Positions 1-8,091 are shown, counted from the first letter of the stretch. The stretch is DNA of 17,740 nt from Opitutales bacterium (GCA_021772555.1 JAJFLT010000212.1:1-17740); one strand, 5' to 3'. Made by a program: numbers and translations. The notes: generated from the letters alone by a model not told the origin.

Positions 1-1196
1 TCGTCCACCACGATGCCCAGAACCAGAATAAAGGCGAACAGGCTCAGGATATTCACGGTTACTCCAATCACCGGCATCATAGCGATGGAGCCCAAAAAAG
101 AGATCGGTATGCCCAGGCAAACCCAGATGGAGAGGGAAAAACGCAGGAAGAGCGTCAGCACTACAAAGACCAGCATACCACCGAACATCGCGCTGTTTAA
201 AAGAGTGGTCAGACGAGCCTTGATGATTTTTGAGCGGTCCCGCCAAAATGATAATTCGACTCCCGGTGGCATCCGCCCCTGTGCGTTTTGAATGTATTCT
301 TTGACCTGATTGGCCACCGTAATGGCATTCTGGGTGCCCACCCGGTAAACACCAATAACCACGGCGGGCTTCCCGTTGAAGCGCGCAATTAACGGATCTT
401 CCTCGAAGCCATCGTTGATTTTGGCTACTTCGCCAAGCGTGATATGAGCGCCGTCTTCGGTGCTCAAGAGAACGATCTTTTCGAAATCCTCCGGGTAATA
501 GGCCTGCCCCTTGGTGCGCAAAAGGATTTCCCCTTCCTCCGTTTTAATGGAGCCTGCCGACAGGTCGATGGAGGAGCGGCTGACCGCCTGGCTGACATCG
601 TCAAAGGTGAGCCCATACTGTTGCAGGGTCTCCTCGGAAACTTCAATTGAAACCTCGTAGGAACGTATGCCGCCCAGTTCCACCTGTGTGATTCCAGGGA
701 GATTGGCCATTTCGTCGCGCACCTGCTCACCCATGCGGCGAAGTTCGTGCTCGGACAAATTTCCCGCCACCGTCACCGTAATCACTTCCCTTCGCCTCTG
801 GGCCAGCCGTATGCGGGGTCTTTCCGTTTCATCTGGAAAGGTGTTGATGGCGTCGATCCGGTTTTTCAGATCTTCCAGTAGTTCGCGGGGCTCATAGCCT
901 TCTTCCACCTCCACGCTTACCCTGCCAGACCCTTCCGAGGCCGAAGAGTGAATCTCTTTAATGCCCTCGAGGTCCTGAATGGCTTCTTCGACCCGCACCA
1001 CCACGCCCTCTTCCACTTCCGCGGGGGTTGCTCCCCGATAAGGGACCGTAATAGTGACGATATCCAGTTCGATATCGGGGAAAACCTCAATGGGAATTTT
1101 ATTGAAGAGTGCATTGATGCCCAAAATGGCGATCAGGGCCATCAAGAGATTGGCCGCAACTCCGTTTTGGGCGAACCAGGCGATCACACTTTTCAT
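1..1196 (-). CDS. RND efflux permease (AcrB/MdtB-like), N-terminal part
   Basis: Inner-membrane proton-driven pump subunit of a tripartite RND exporter. Only the first 398 codons are present; the gene leaves the window at the left edge, so about 60 percent of a usual ~1030-residue permease is missing from view. Translation from the ATG at 1196 begins MKSVIAWFAQNGVAANLLM, the usual first transmembrane helix. Next come the porter-domain hallmarks FPDIELDIVTITVPYRGATP and a VEEGVVVRVEEAI segment. Around residues 335-398 lie helices 2-4, ending in a FAFILVLGIVVDD motif that carries the acidic residues of the proton relay. The start is fixed by its ATGA overlap with the stop of the upstream fusion-protein gene (TGA 1193-1195, ATG 1194-1196), which implies translational coupling. 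Family assignment is secure; the substrate cannot be told from sequence. Confidence 0.95.
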   Translation of the reverse strand, partial: MKSVIAWFAQNGVAANLLMALIAILGINALFNKIPIEVFPDIELDIVTITVPYRGATPAEVEEGVVVRVEEAIQDLEGIKEIHSSASEGSGRVSVEVEEGYEPRELLEDLKNRIDAINTFPDETERPRIRLAQRRREVITVTVAGNLSEHELRRMGEQVRDEMANLPGITQVELGGIRSYEVSIEVSEETLQQYGLTFDDVSQAVSRSSIDLSAGSIKTEEGEILLRTKGQAYYPEDFEKIVLLSTEDGAHITLGEVAKINDGFEEDPLIARFNGKPAVVIGVYRVGTQNAITVANQVKEYIQNAQGRMPPGVELSFWRDRSKIIKARLTTLLNSAMFGGMLVFVVLTLFLRFSLSIWVCLGIPISFLGSIAMMPVIGVTVNILSLFAFILVLGIVVD

Positions 1197-2446
1197 GAAG
1201 GCCCTTTCCCTTTTCCCTTTCGTTGGCCGGCGATTTTCTCTTTGCCTTGATCGCCTTCGGGTTCTGCCACCGCCTCGCCTTGTATATGCGGTTGGACGAC
1301 GGCTCCGTCAGCCGCAAAGGGCAGCGGGGTCAAGCAGAGCAATTCTCCATTTTTCAGGGAATCGCCCACAATAATATTTTGACGATCGCTCCAGAGGATC
1401 TTGACCGGCCGCCTCGACAGTCGATTTTCTCCATCGATGATAAGTAAATCGCGGCCCTCCCGCAGGGTCGAGCGAGGCACCACGAAAACATCTTTCATGG
1501 TCTCACCCTCAATTTCCGCCTGGACGAACATACCAACCTTTAAGGGTGGTTGGTTGTTATGTGAGCGGCCATAGGGGTTTTTTACCTGAGCCACCACATA
1601 AAGCTGTCGGCTACGGGTATCGATGGCCCCTTCGGTTCGCACGATGTGTCCCCTCCAGGCGTATTCCTGATCACCAAAGTGGGCCTTTAAAATAACTTTG
1701 GGTTGAATTCCACCCTCGACCACAACTGAATCTCCGCGATAGAGCTCAGGCAGATTGACGGCGGAAAGCTGCCGATTGCTTAATGGGAGGCGAATCTCCG
1801 CATAATCGACGGCATAAATCCGGGCCAAAACCGTTCCCGGAGTCACATACTGGCCCACATCGACTTGTTTTTCCAATATTCTCCCGGCATAAGGGGCTCG
1901 TATTTGGGTGCGTTCCAGATCGCGCTCGGCTTCTTCCACCCTGGCCTCGGCCGATTCGACCAACTGTTTGGCTTCGACCAATTGCGGTTCGCGTAAAACG
2001 AGGGGCCCCGGTTCTTCGCCGGAACCCAGTTTTTCCCAATCTTTGAGGGCTTGCTCAACGCGGGCATCCTCCTCCGCCAGCCGCAGTCGCGCCTGGGCCA
2101 GGGCCGCCTGTGCGACAGAGAGGGCCGTTCCATAATCCCGGCGGTCGATTCTAAGGAGGGTATCGCCTTCCTCAAAAAATTCACCACCGCGAAATGCGGG
2201 AGATACCTCCACAATGCTACCCGATACCTCCGGTATGAGGGTGCTTTCGGTGCGTGCCCTGACCGTTCCCTGGCTCTCCAGGATGACCGCATAATCCGTT
2301 TTTTGCAGACGCAAGACCTCGACCTTGGATGTGACCGGTGGCGGCTCCCGGCGCTGCGGTTCATCCTTTGATTTGATCAGCCAGTAGGCTATCGACAAGC
2401 ATGCAGCCAAAACAATTACCGGCAGTAGTATTCTCAGTACTTTCAT
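1193..2446 (-). CDS. RND efflux membrane-fusion (periplasmic adaptor) protein
   Basis: HlyD/AcrA-type adaptor of 417 residues that links the inner-membrane permease to the outer-membrane channel. Residues 6-25 form a hydrophobic anchor. It contains LAAC (13-16), which fits a lipobox, but hydrophobic residues continue past the Cys, so lipid anchor versus uncleaved helix is unresolved. A biotinyl-lipoyl half (ESQGTVRARTESTLIPEVSG, about 56-75) leads into an alpha-hairpin rich in Ala, Glu and Arg (about 108-180). The second lipoyl half follows (RTQIRAPYAGRILEKQVDVG), then beta-barrel and membrane-proximal domains with VGMFVQAEIEG near 300-310. The C-terminus is a Lys/Gly-rich tail, probably disordered. 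It overlaps the permease gene by 4 bp and starts 66 bp after the outer-membrane factor gene. No strong Shine-Dalgarno precedes the ATG; only GGAAAA is seen. Confidence 0.95.
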   Translation of the reverse strand: MKVLRILLPVIVLAACLSIAYWLIKSKDEPQRREPPPVTSKVEVLRLQKTDYAVILESQGTVRARTESTLIPEVSGSIVEVSPAFRGGEFFEEGDTLLRIDRRDYGTALSVAQAALAQARLRLAEEDARVEQALKDWEKLGSGEEPGPLVLREPQLVEAKQLVESAEARVEEAERDLERTQIRAPYAGRILEKQVDVGQYVTPGTVLARIYAVDYAEIRLPLSNRQLSAVNLPELYRGDSVVVEGGIQPKVILKAHFGDQEYAWRGHIVRTEGAIDTRSRQLYVVAQVKNPYGRSHNNQPPLKVGMFVQAEIEGETMKDVFVVPRSTLREGRDLLIIDGENRLSRRPVKILWSDRQNIIVGDSLKNGELLCLTPLPFAADGAVVQPHIQGEAVAEPEGDQGKEKIAGQRKGKGKGPS

Positions 2447-2512
2447 AGAAATTTTCCAACGTTCCAGATTACACCGGCAAGTAACAATTGGGAAGTTTAA
2501 CCATTTTCGATT

Positions 2513-3976
2513 TCAGGGGGAGTTTTTTTCTGTATTTTCAACTATTATTAACTCAACAACTCCGGCCTCGGTGGAATCCACGGTATCGAAATTGCCGCCC
2601 AGGGCGAGGTAAAGATTGATACGGTTTTGCAGTCGCTGGTTGATGATCTGCAGGTGCTGGCGCCTTGAATCGAAAGAACGTCTTTGCGCTTCCAAAACGG
2701 TAATGATATTGGCAAGACCAGCCTGGTAGGCATCCCAGGCCAGTTGCTCCGCCTCGATGGATTCCTCGGAGGCGGTCTCAAGCGCCTTTTCCTGGTCGGC
2801 CAGGTATTTCTCGGCCGCCAGGGCGCTTTCCACTTCGCGAAAGGCGGTCAGCGCGCTGTTCGCATAATCAGCCAAGGCCTGGTCCCGCAAGGCTTTAAAC
2901 CGCTTGGCGTTGGCTTTCAGGCGGCGGCCTTGAAATATCGGCTGGGCCAGATTGGCCCCGAGATTCCAGATTTTGAAATCCGTGTTCAGCAATTCATCGA
3001 ATTCGTTCGTGCTGGTCCCGGTGCCGCTGGTCAGACTGATGCTCGGCAACATGTTTTTACGGGATTCTTTCATGCGGAATCCGGAAGCTGCAAAACGTCT
3101 TTCCGCCGCCACAATGTCCGGGCGCCGTTGCAGAAGGCCGGATGGGAGCCCTACTGGAACCGTATTGTTGATGGTGGGTAGATCGGTTGCCGCCTCTATC
3201 TGGCTGGATGGGTAGCGCCCCAGGAGCACCTCCAGATTTCGGGTAATGGCGTCCCGCTGGCGATAGCGAAAATGCAGGGAACTGCGGGCGCCGGCCACAT
3301 TGGCCCTCGTTAGCCGCACATCGAGAGCCTTGTTCAGCCCGGAGCGAAAACGCTGCTCGATGGTGGCCAGATTGGCCTCGAAACTTTTCAAGGTCTCGCT
3401 TGCCAGACGGACCTGAAGCTCGGCTTCGAGGACGTCGAACCAAGCCTTGGCGGTTTGCCCGGCGAGAGAGAGGCGGGCCGCTCTATAACTTTCCTGAGCA
3501 GCCTGCCAGTCGCCAATGGATGCTTTATGGGAGGCCCGCAGTTTGCCCCAAATATCGACCTCCCAATTCATGCTCAGACCAAGGTTGAAACTATCCGAAC
3601 GGTTGCTCGTAATGGCGAACCCGCTGGTGCCGGAACGGGTGCGGCGGGCTCCGCTGATAGAGCCCGAAATTTGCGGAAAGCGGTCCGCCCCGGATATGGT
3701 AGCGGCTGCCCGGGCCGCTTCCAGACGGGCTGCCGAAGCTTGTAAATCGTAGTTGTGCTCCATTGCTTCGGCCACCAGTTGGGGCAACAAAAAATCATCG
3801 AAATCGTCCAGCCATCCGGTATCGGCCATCTCACCGCCGGGTGCCGCTTTTGACCCCGTCCAGGTCGCCGGAGATTTGATTTCGAGTTTGTCCGATTGGT
3901 CGGCGGGCGGCGTTATGCAACCGGCCAGGGCCAGGACCGACATTGATGCGGTGGTTATTAAGAAAACCTTGTTCAT
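2513..3976 (-). CDS. Outer-membrane efflux lipoprotein (NodT/OprM family)
   Basis: TolC-type outer-membrane factor of 487 residues, the exit duct of the pump. The signal peptide ends in LALAGC with the lipidation Cys at residue 20, typical of the NodT/OprM lipoprotein branch. Two outer-membrane-efflux repeats follow, roughly residues 60-260 and 275-465. Recognisable segments are LVAEAMEHNYDLQASAARLE, NWEVDIWGKLRASHKAS, LLQRRPDIVAAERRFAAS and ANLAQPIFQGRRLKANAKRF. Its ATG (3974-3976) overlaps the TGA of the upstream tetR gene (3973-3975), and the fusion-protein gene follows 66 bp downstream, so regulator, channel, adaptor and pump form one transcription unit. The C-terminus carries a short extra tail after the last helix. 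Family assignment is secure. Confidence 0.95.
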   Translation of the reverse strand: MNKVFLITTASMSVLALAGCITPPADQSDKLEIKSPATWTGSKAAPGGEMADTGWLDDFDDFLLPQLVAEAMEHNYDLQASAARLEAARAAATISGADRFPQISGSISGARRTRSGTSGFAITSNRSDSFNLGLSMNWEVDIWGKLRASHKASIGDWQAAQESYRAARLSLAGQTAKAWFDVLEAELQVRLASETLKSFEANLATIEQRFRSGLNKALDVRLTRANVAGARSSLHFRYRQRDAITRNLEVLLGRYPSSQIEAATDLPTINNTVPVGLPSGLLQRRPDIVAAERRFAASGFRMKESRKNMLPSISLTSGTGTSTNEFDELLNTDFKIWNLGANLAQPIFQGRRLKANAKRFKALRDQALADYANSALTAFREVESALAAEKYLADQEKALETASEESIEAEQLAWDAYQAGLANIITVLEAQRRSFDSRRQHLQIINQRLQNRINLYLALGGNFDTVDSTEAGVVELIIVENTEKNSP

Positions 3977-4668
3977 GACAAAACCCCCATTGCTGCAACA
4001 GAATTCTCAGATGCAACGGGCGATTGGAAACCCGCACATATGAATGCAATCAGCCGCTCGATCAAGCCCTCAATATCATCGGTTTGGCAGCGTCCATGAG
4101 AAGAAATTTTGAGCCTTTGACGCTGGGTCATGGAGGAAAGCATGAGGGTCAGGGCAAAGTGGAAGCGCCAAAATACTTCCTCCTCCCGCAGGTTGGGGCG
4201 GGCCTCCTTGATGGCGTTGATAAACAATTCCTGAATATCCCTAAAGTGTTCCTGGTAAATCGATTCCATGAAACCGGGCTTTTCCGCCGAGAGGCGCCCC
4301 ATCATCCGCAAAAAAAGTCCTTCGGAGTCTCCTCCCGGACTTCCGGTACCGAAGAATGGCCGCAGGAAAGCCTCAAAAACATTTTCCAGCGGAACCGGCT
4401 GGGTGGAATTTTGGAATCGAAAAGCCTCCAACATGGAACGGCGTTTCTCATTCATCGGCACGATGCGCATGCGCAGCAACTCCTTGAGTAGTCCTTCCTT
4501 GGAACCGAAGTGGTAATTGACGGCCGCCAGATTGACTCTCGCTTCTTTCGTAATGTGCCGTAAGGAGGTGGTCTCGAAACCGCGCCGGGCAAATAATTGC
4601 TCGGCGGTTTCCAATATTCGTTCCTGTGTATCCATTTTAATAGGGACAGTTTTGCTTAGATTATTCAT
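3973..4668 (-). CDS. TetR/AcrR-family repressor of the efflux operon
   Basis: DNA-binding regulator of 231 residues if read from the ATG at 4668. The N-terminal helix-turn-helix is clear: TQERILETAEQLFARRGFE at 14-32, then TSLRHITKEARVNLAAVNYH and FGSKEGLLKELL to about residue 65. The rest is a helical ligand/dimer domain of the CecR/YbiH-like sort. It heads the RND operon and overlaps the next gene by 4 bp, so autoregulated control of the pump is the natural inference. The start is uncertain. The first ATG lies only 2 bp from a 25-bp palindrome and has no Shine-Dalgarno. An internal ATG at 4635 (MDTQERI) gives the family's usual short lead-in to the helix-turn-helix and would leave room for a promoter over the palindrome. 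Confidence 0.92.
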   Translation of the reverse strand: MNNLSKTVPIKMDTQERILETAEQLFARRGFETTSLRHITKEARVNLAAVNYHFGSKEGLLKELLRMRIVPMNEKRRSMLEAFRFQNSTQPVPLENVFEAFLRPFFGTGSPGGDSEGLFLRMMGRLSAEKPGFMESIYQEHFRDIQELFINAIKEARPNLREEEVFWRFHFALTLMLSSMTQRQRLKISSHGRCQTDDIEGLIERLIAFICAGFQSPVASENSVAAMGVLS

Positions 4669-4670
4669 TT

Positions 4671-4695
4671 AAACAGGCATTTTAAACGTTTGTTT
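4671..4695. promoter_or_regulatory. Putative TetR operator upstream of the efflux operon
   Basis: A 25-bp imperfect inverted repeat with pattern AAACAnnCnTTT-t-AAAnGnnTGTTT; 9 of 12 half-site positions are symmetric. It lies immediately upstream of tetR. On the minus strand a TTGAAA (4694-4699) could be a -35 element, so a repressor bound here would block the promoter. The symmetry is read directly; its role as the TetR operator is inferred from position and the family's usual autoregulation. Confidence 0.6.
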
Positions 4696-4811
4696 CAATT
4701 ATGACCCAATCTTTCAAAAATCAAGCCAGAACGAGTCCGCCTGGTTCATCCAGACTTATATTATTCGACGCTATAGAGGCAGCTTGCGGATTCAAACAAT
4801 TGTATTAAATC

Positions 4812-4842
4812 TTGACAGTATTCTAAATGTAATTACTGTAAT
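4812..4842 (+). promoter_or_regulatory. Candidate mazEF promoter
   Basis: A consensus -35 TTGACA at 4812-4817 is followed after 19 bp by TGTAAT (4837-4842), five of six matches to a -10 box. Transcription starting about seven bases downstream would begin at or next to the ATG at 4849, which has no Shine-Dalgarno in front. The antitoxin message may therefore be leaderless. The 19-bp spacer is longer than the ideal 17, so the exact -10 is uncertain. Confidence 0.5.
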
Positions 4843-4846
4843 TACA
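4828..4846. promoter_or_regulatory. Palindromic operator of the mazEF pair
   Basis: TGTAATTACTGTAATTACA is a perfect 19-bp palindrome around a central T. It is also a tandem 9-bp repeat (TGTAATTAC twice), each copy holding the 8-bp palindrome GTAATTAC. It covers the candidate -10 and ends 2 bp before the antitoxin ATG. That is where an AbrB/MazE-fold antitoxin, alone or with its toxin, would repress its own operon. Confidence 0.65.
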
Positions 4847-4848
4847 CT

Positions 4849-5103
4849 ATGGCAAACGCAAGTGAAAGTGAATTAAAAATCTCCAGGATTGGAAACTCCA
4901 AAGGGATTCGTTTGCCCAAACGTCTCCTGGAACGCTATGGCTTGACTGATCGCGTGATGGTGGAAGAACATCCAGATTCCATTATTTTAAGGCCGCCCAT
5001 CCGCGATAAACTTTCCTGGGAGGAGACGATAGTGGAAATGGCGAAGAAAAAAGAAGATTGGAGCGATTTCGACCAACTGGCCGCGGAAGGCCTCGATGAT
5101 TGA
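4849..5103 (+). CDS. mazE: MazE/AbrB-type antitoxin
   Basis: Small antitoxin of 84 residues. The N-terminal half is a swapped-hairpin AbrB/MazE DNA-binding domain with the signature ISRIGNSKGIRLPKRLLERY at residues 11-30, then VMVEEHPDSIILRP. The acidic C-terminal tail (EDWSDFDQLAAEGLDD) is the type of segment that wraps around and inhibits a MazF toxin. It overlaps the toxin gene by 8 bp, so the pair is translated together. A 19-bp palindrome over the promoter suggests autorepression. The ATG at 4849 is the only sensible start and lacks a ribosome-binding site. The gene lies between the efflux operon and a two-component system and is related to neither. Confidence 0.9.
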   Translation: MANASESELKISRIGNSKGIRLPKRLLERYGLTDRVMVEEHPDSIILRPPIRDKLSWEETIVEMAKKKEDWSDFDQLAAEGLDD

Positions 5104-5422
5104 GCGCTACGGCATTTACTGGGCAAACCTCGACCCTGTCATTGGCTCCGAAATGAAGAAAAAACGCCCCGTCGTGGTCGTAAGCATGAACCAAATGAAT
5201 GCCAGGCTCGATACCCTGGTGGCGTGTCCATTAACTACCGCTTTGCATCCGCTATGGCGTTCCCGTATTCAAATTACCTGCGCTGGCCGAAATTCCGAAA
5301 TCGCGGTGGACCAGATACGGACCTTGAGCAAAAAACGAATCGGCAAAATCCTGGACCGGCTTTCCAACAACGAAGCCGCCGAAATAAGAAAACTTATCAC
5401 TGAAATGTACGGCCTGCCCTAA
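5096..5422 (+). CDS. mazF: MazF/PemK-type mRNA interferase toxin
   Basis: Ribosome-independent endoribonuclease toxin of 108 residues, full length for the PemK/MazF family. It opens with RYGIYWANLDPVIGSEMKKK, then RPVVVVS with Arg24, the position of the catalytic Arg. TLVACPLTT follows, with Thr47/Thr48 at the catalytic Thr site. SEIAVDQIRTLSKKRIGKIL is the usual substrate-loop and strand region. The ATG at 5096 lies inside the end of the antitoxin gene, 5 nt after a GGAAGG ribosome-binding site (5085-5090), so toxin synthesis is coupled to antitoxin translation. It ends 2 bp from the stop of the convergent response-regulator gene, with no room for a terminator between them. The family's action on single-stranded mRNA at short motifs is known; the motif cut here cannot be predicted. 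Confidence 0.92.
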   Translation: MIERYGIYWANLDPVIGSEMKKKRPVVVVSMNQMNARLDTLVACPLTTALHPLWRSRIQITCAGRNSEIAVDQIRTLSKKRIGKILDRLSNNEAAEIRKLITEMYGLP

Positions 5423-5424
5423 GC

Positions 5425-6195
5425 TCAAAACCTGAGGCGCTGCCTAAGTGCGGGGAGGTAGGCGCGTCCCGTTTTCAACTCCGTTTTATTCTCGTCCGCC
5501 ATGACGGCCAGGTAGCTGCCCTGGAACCAGCGGCTCAGTTTTTCTATTTTATCAATAGCCACAATGGCGCTCTTGCTGATGCGGGCAAAGCGTTCCGGTT
5601 CCACCTTTGTTTCAATCTCCTTGAGGGTGGCGTCGTAAAGATGCCGCCGGTTATGGGTGGCCAGGTAAACGCATTTCCCCTCCGCTTGAAAATAGTAAAC
5701 CTCCCCGGCGGGAATGAATCGGACCTCGTCTCCACATTTAACCGGAAGCAGGTTTGTCGTTTGTCTCTTGGGCTCTTGCAGGAGATTCCTCAAGTCCGCG
5801 ATCAATTCCGGCTCCAGCTTTTGGCGTTCTTTGAGTATCCGGTCGATGCATTTTTGCAGGCGTTGGCCGGAAGTCGGTTTGAGCAGATAGTCGACGGCAT
5901 TTTCCTCAAACGCTTTGACGGCGTATTCATTGAACGCTGTTACGAAAACAACCATTGGCATGCCGGATATCCGATTCAATACCTCGAACCCGTTAAACTC
6001 AGGCAACTCGATGTCCAGGAAAACCAGGTCGGGCTTCAATTTGTTGATGGCGGCGACCGCTCCTTCACCATCTCTCGCCTCGCCCATCACACGGATTTGC
6101 GGAAACGCGCCCAACTGCCCTTTCAGTCGTTCGAGGGAAGGCAATTCGTCTTCCACGATTAAAGTGTTAACGATGGCTGGCACGGGGAATTTCAA
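5425..6195 (-). CDS. LytTR-family response regulator
   Basis: Two-component response regulator of the AlgR/LytR type. An N-terminal receiver domain carries NTLIVEDE, the phosphoacceptor in LVFLDIELPEFNG (Asp61), the switch Thr (VFVTAF, Thr86) and Lys106 in DYLLKP. The C-terminal LytTR DNA-binding domain (about residues 148-254) contains LLPVKCGDEVRFIP, YYFQAEGKCVYL and RFARISKSAIVAIDKIEKL. The chosen start is a TTG at 6195, because GGAGG (6202-6206) lies 6 nt upstream; that gives 256 residues and starts inside the kinase gene. An ATG at 6228 and a GTG at 6183 are in frame but have no such site. It is transcribed with the kinase, and its stop is 2 bp from that of mazF. Targets are unknown. Confidence 0.93.
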   Translation of the reverse strand: MKFPVPAIVNTLIVEDELPSLERLKGQLGAFPQIRVMGEARDGEGAVAAINKLKPDLVFLDIELPEFNGFEVLNRISGMPMVVFVTAFNEYAVKAFEENAVDYLLKPTSGQRLQKCIDRILKERQKLEPELIADLRNLLQEPKRQTTNLLPVKCGDEVRFIPAGEVYYFQAEGKCVYLATHNRRHLYDATLKEIETKVEPERFARISKSAIVAIDKIEKLSRWFQGSYLAVMADENKTELKTGRAYLPALRQRLRF

Positions 6196-7297
6196 GAATG
6201 GCCTCCGTCCCTCCGGACGAATTGGCATTGTTTTTCAAGTGGATATCGGCACCCCTTCGGTAGAGAAGCTGCAAGCGCTCTCGCAGATTATTCAGGGCGG
6301 TGCCATTGCCGGACAACTGTGTGTTCAAACCGACGCCGTCATCCCTCACCGTCAGCCACAAAACACCTTCACGCTTTTCCGCCGACAAGTGTATGCGGCC
6401 ACCTTCCTTTTTTTTACTCAATCCATGCAAAACCGCGTTTTCGACCAATATTTGCAGAGCCATTTGAGGAATTTGCCAGGATAAGAGCGAATTGTTGACA
6501 TCAATTTCGTAACTTAGCCGGTCTCCCATGCGGGCCTTTTCCACCTGTAAATAATTATTCACCAATTCCACCTCATCTTTGAGGGAAGTCAGTTCATGGT
6601 CGGGATGAGAGAGAACTTTTCGGTAGACGCCCGCCAGGTTGAGGATGATTCCCTCCACCCGGGCCGGCTGTTTGTATACCATATCCGCAACCGTGTTGAG
6701 CGTGTTAAAGAGGAAGTGCGGGTTCACCTTGGACTGCAGGGCGGCGAACCGGGTTTCGGCCTCAAGCCGCTTGAGCCGCTCATTTTCCCCGATGGTTCGG
6801 GCGAGGTCCATTTTCAGGCGGGCGTGTAAATAGATGAACCAGGAAGCCAGCACACTGATGCCAATAACGGCAATATTGGCCAGGACAAACGCGATGTGCG
6901 CCTTGTCAACAGGATGGGGCACTCCCATGGGGCAAACCATTTCGACTATCCGAGGCGCTATGCGGCCCGCAAACAGGAGCACGGCAACGATAGCAACTCC
7001 ACCGGCAAGAACCTGAAGCCACCTGTTTTTCAGCCATTGTTCGAATAAGGGGGCAAACAAGGTCAGCAACAGGCTGAAGGCCAGGGCCGCCAGATTGGTG
7101 AACACCAGGATGAGTATCAGTTTATTGGTAAAGGCATGAAATCCCTGACGGGAGAAAGAAAAAACAATAGCGGCTGTCAACCCCAGGATTTGCCATCCAC
7201 CGAGAAGGAGGGCCCATTCCCTGCCCTTGAGCCTCCATTTTTTACGATGTTCGCTCGGCTGCCCGTTTTGCGGGGAATTTCCCTCAAATGATTGCAT
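6167..7297 (-). CDS. LytS/AlgZ-type sensor histidine kinase
   Basis: Membrane kinase of 376 residues from the ATG at 7297. Four hydrophobic helices lie near residues 26-47, 58-80, 93-111 and 135-157. A short linker leads to the His_kinase domain with the motif LQSKVNPHFLFNTLNTV (phospho-acceptor His194), and then a HATPase domain: N box QILVENAVLHG (Asn287), G boxes VRDDGVGL and NGTALNNLRERL. No extracytoplasmic sensor domain is evident, so the signal is probably sensed in or near the membrane. The reading frame can be extended to a GTG at 7348, but nothing resembling a ribosome-binding site precedes it. The ATG has CAGG about 10 nt upstream and gives a normal cytoplasmic N-terminus. Its 3' end overlaps the LytTR regulator, its obvious partner. 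Confidence 0.92.
   Translation of the reverse strand: MQSFEGNSPQNGQPSEHRKKWRLKGREWALLLGGWQILGLTAAIVFSFSRQGFHAFTNKLILILVFTNLAALAFSLLLTLFAPLFEQWLKNRWLQVLAGGVAIVAVLLFAGRIAPRIVEMVCPMGVPHPVDKAHIAFVLANIAVIGISVLASWFIYLHARLKMDLARTIGENERLKRLEAETRFAALQSKVNPHFLFNTLNTVADMVYKQPARVEGIILNLAGVYRKVLSHPDHELTSLKDEVELVNNYLQVEKARMGDRLSYEIDVNNSLLSWQIPQMALQILVENAVLHGLSKKKEGGRIHLSAEKREGVLWLTVRDDGVGLNTQLSGNGTALNNLRERLQLLYRRGADIHLKNNANSSGGTEAILEIPRASHR
6202..6206 (-). promoter_or_regulatory. Ribosome-binding site deciding the response-regulator start
   Basis: Reads GGAGG on the minus strand, within the last codons of the kinase gene and 6 nt before the TTG at 6195. It favours that TTG over the in-frame ATG at 6228 and implies translational coupling. 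The caveat is that these bases also encode kinase residues, so the match could be chance. Confidence 0.5.
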
Positions 7298-7568
7298 CTT
7301 ATTAAAACCTGTCTCAAAACCGCAGATGAATGATGTTTGTAGCGCCACAGTCGCGAGCTGATGCCACCGTGCCGCTCAAACTCATAATGGCTCTCTGCAT
7401 CATCATCTTCGAATTTGAGATAGGTTCCAGTGGCCGCGAGTCTTTTAAATACTCAATTTCAAGGTCGTGTTTTCACCCAAGGGACATACACCGTCAATCA
7501 TTTTGAGTGAGACAGCGATTCCGCCACAAAGCTCCTTGTTGATTGCCAATTTCCGATTTTCTTTTAAA

Positions 7569-8012
7569 ATGACGCTTCGAATGAATAGGCGCATCCAGAA
7601 AATTCTATCAAGAGGCACAGTCTTTGCCTGGATTTTGTTTCTTTGTGCATGCGCAACGGAAAACACGTCTCCGGTTCCAGTTACAGGTGATCCCATCGAG
7701 AGGGTGACAAATATCGATGGGTTTTTATTCTATGAAAAGCAGCCACTGGACCGGATTTACGACGTTTTGGGTTATGTGGAGGTGGAACAGCCATCGGGGC
7801 AAAAAAGGGAGCGGGCTCTGGTCAACCTGCGGACTAAAGCACAGGCTATGGGTGGAAACGCAATCATCAACCTGCAACATGTGGTCGTGCCCCAAGCCAC
7901 ACCGATAAGCGTCCTGGGCGGGACTTCCGCAAGGGATTTCGGACAGTACGGTGGGGCCGACCTGACAGAAACATTTCGCTGGCGAGGAACCGTTGTTCGT
8001 CTTAAACCTTAA
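7569..8012 (+). CDS. Small lipoprotein with YbjQ/RcsF-like domain
   Basis: Predicted lipoprotein of 147 residues from the ATG at 7569 (143 from the ATG at 7581; both give a usable signal peptide). The basic n-region (MNRRIQKILSRG) is followed by a hydrophobic stretch ending FLCACATEN, where a Cys of LCAC would be lipidated. The mature part has YVEVEQPSGQKRERALVNLR and AMGGNAIINLQHVV. The pattern of an Ala-rich helix followed by GGNAIINLQ recalls the YbjQ/RcsF/DUF4156-like fold, in which a 'GANA' turn precedes a strand; this resemblance is by eye. It is followed after 79 bp by dsbD on the same strand, so it may be a redox- or envelope-linked partner, but function is not known. No Shine-Dalgarno is visible. 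TTGATT (7539-7544) may be its -35. Confidence 0.8.
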   Translation: MTLRMNRRIQKILSRGTVFAWILFLCACATENTSPVPVTGDPIERVTNIDGFLFYEKQPLDRIYDVLGYVEVEQPSGQKRERALVNLRTKAQAMGGNAIINLQHVVVPQATPISVLGGTSARDFGQYGGADLTETFRWRGTVVRLKP

Positions 8013-8091
8013 ACATGGGGCAGAATCCGGATTCTGAAAAGACGAGGAATAATGCCGGAACCTCCGGTCTCATCCCTATGCCTTTTTATTT

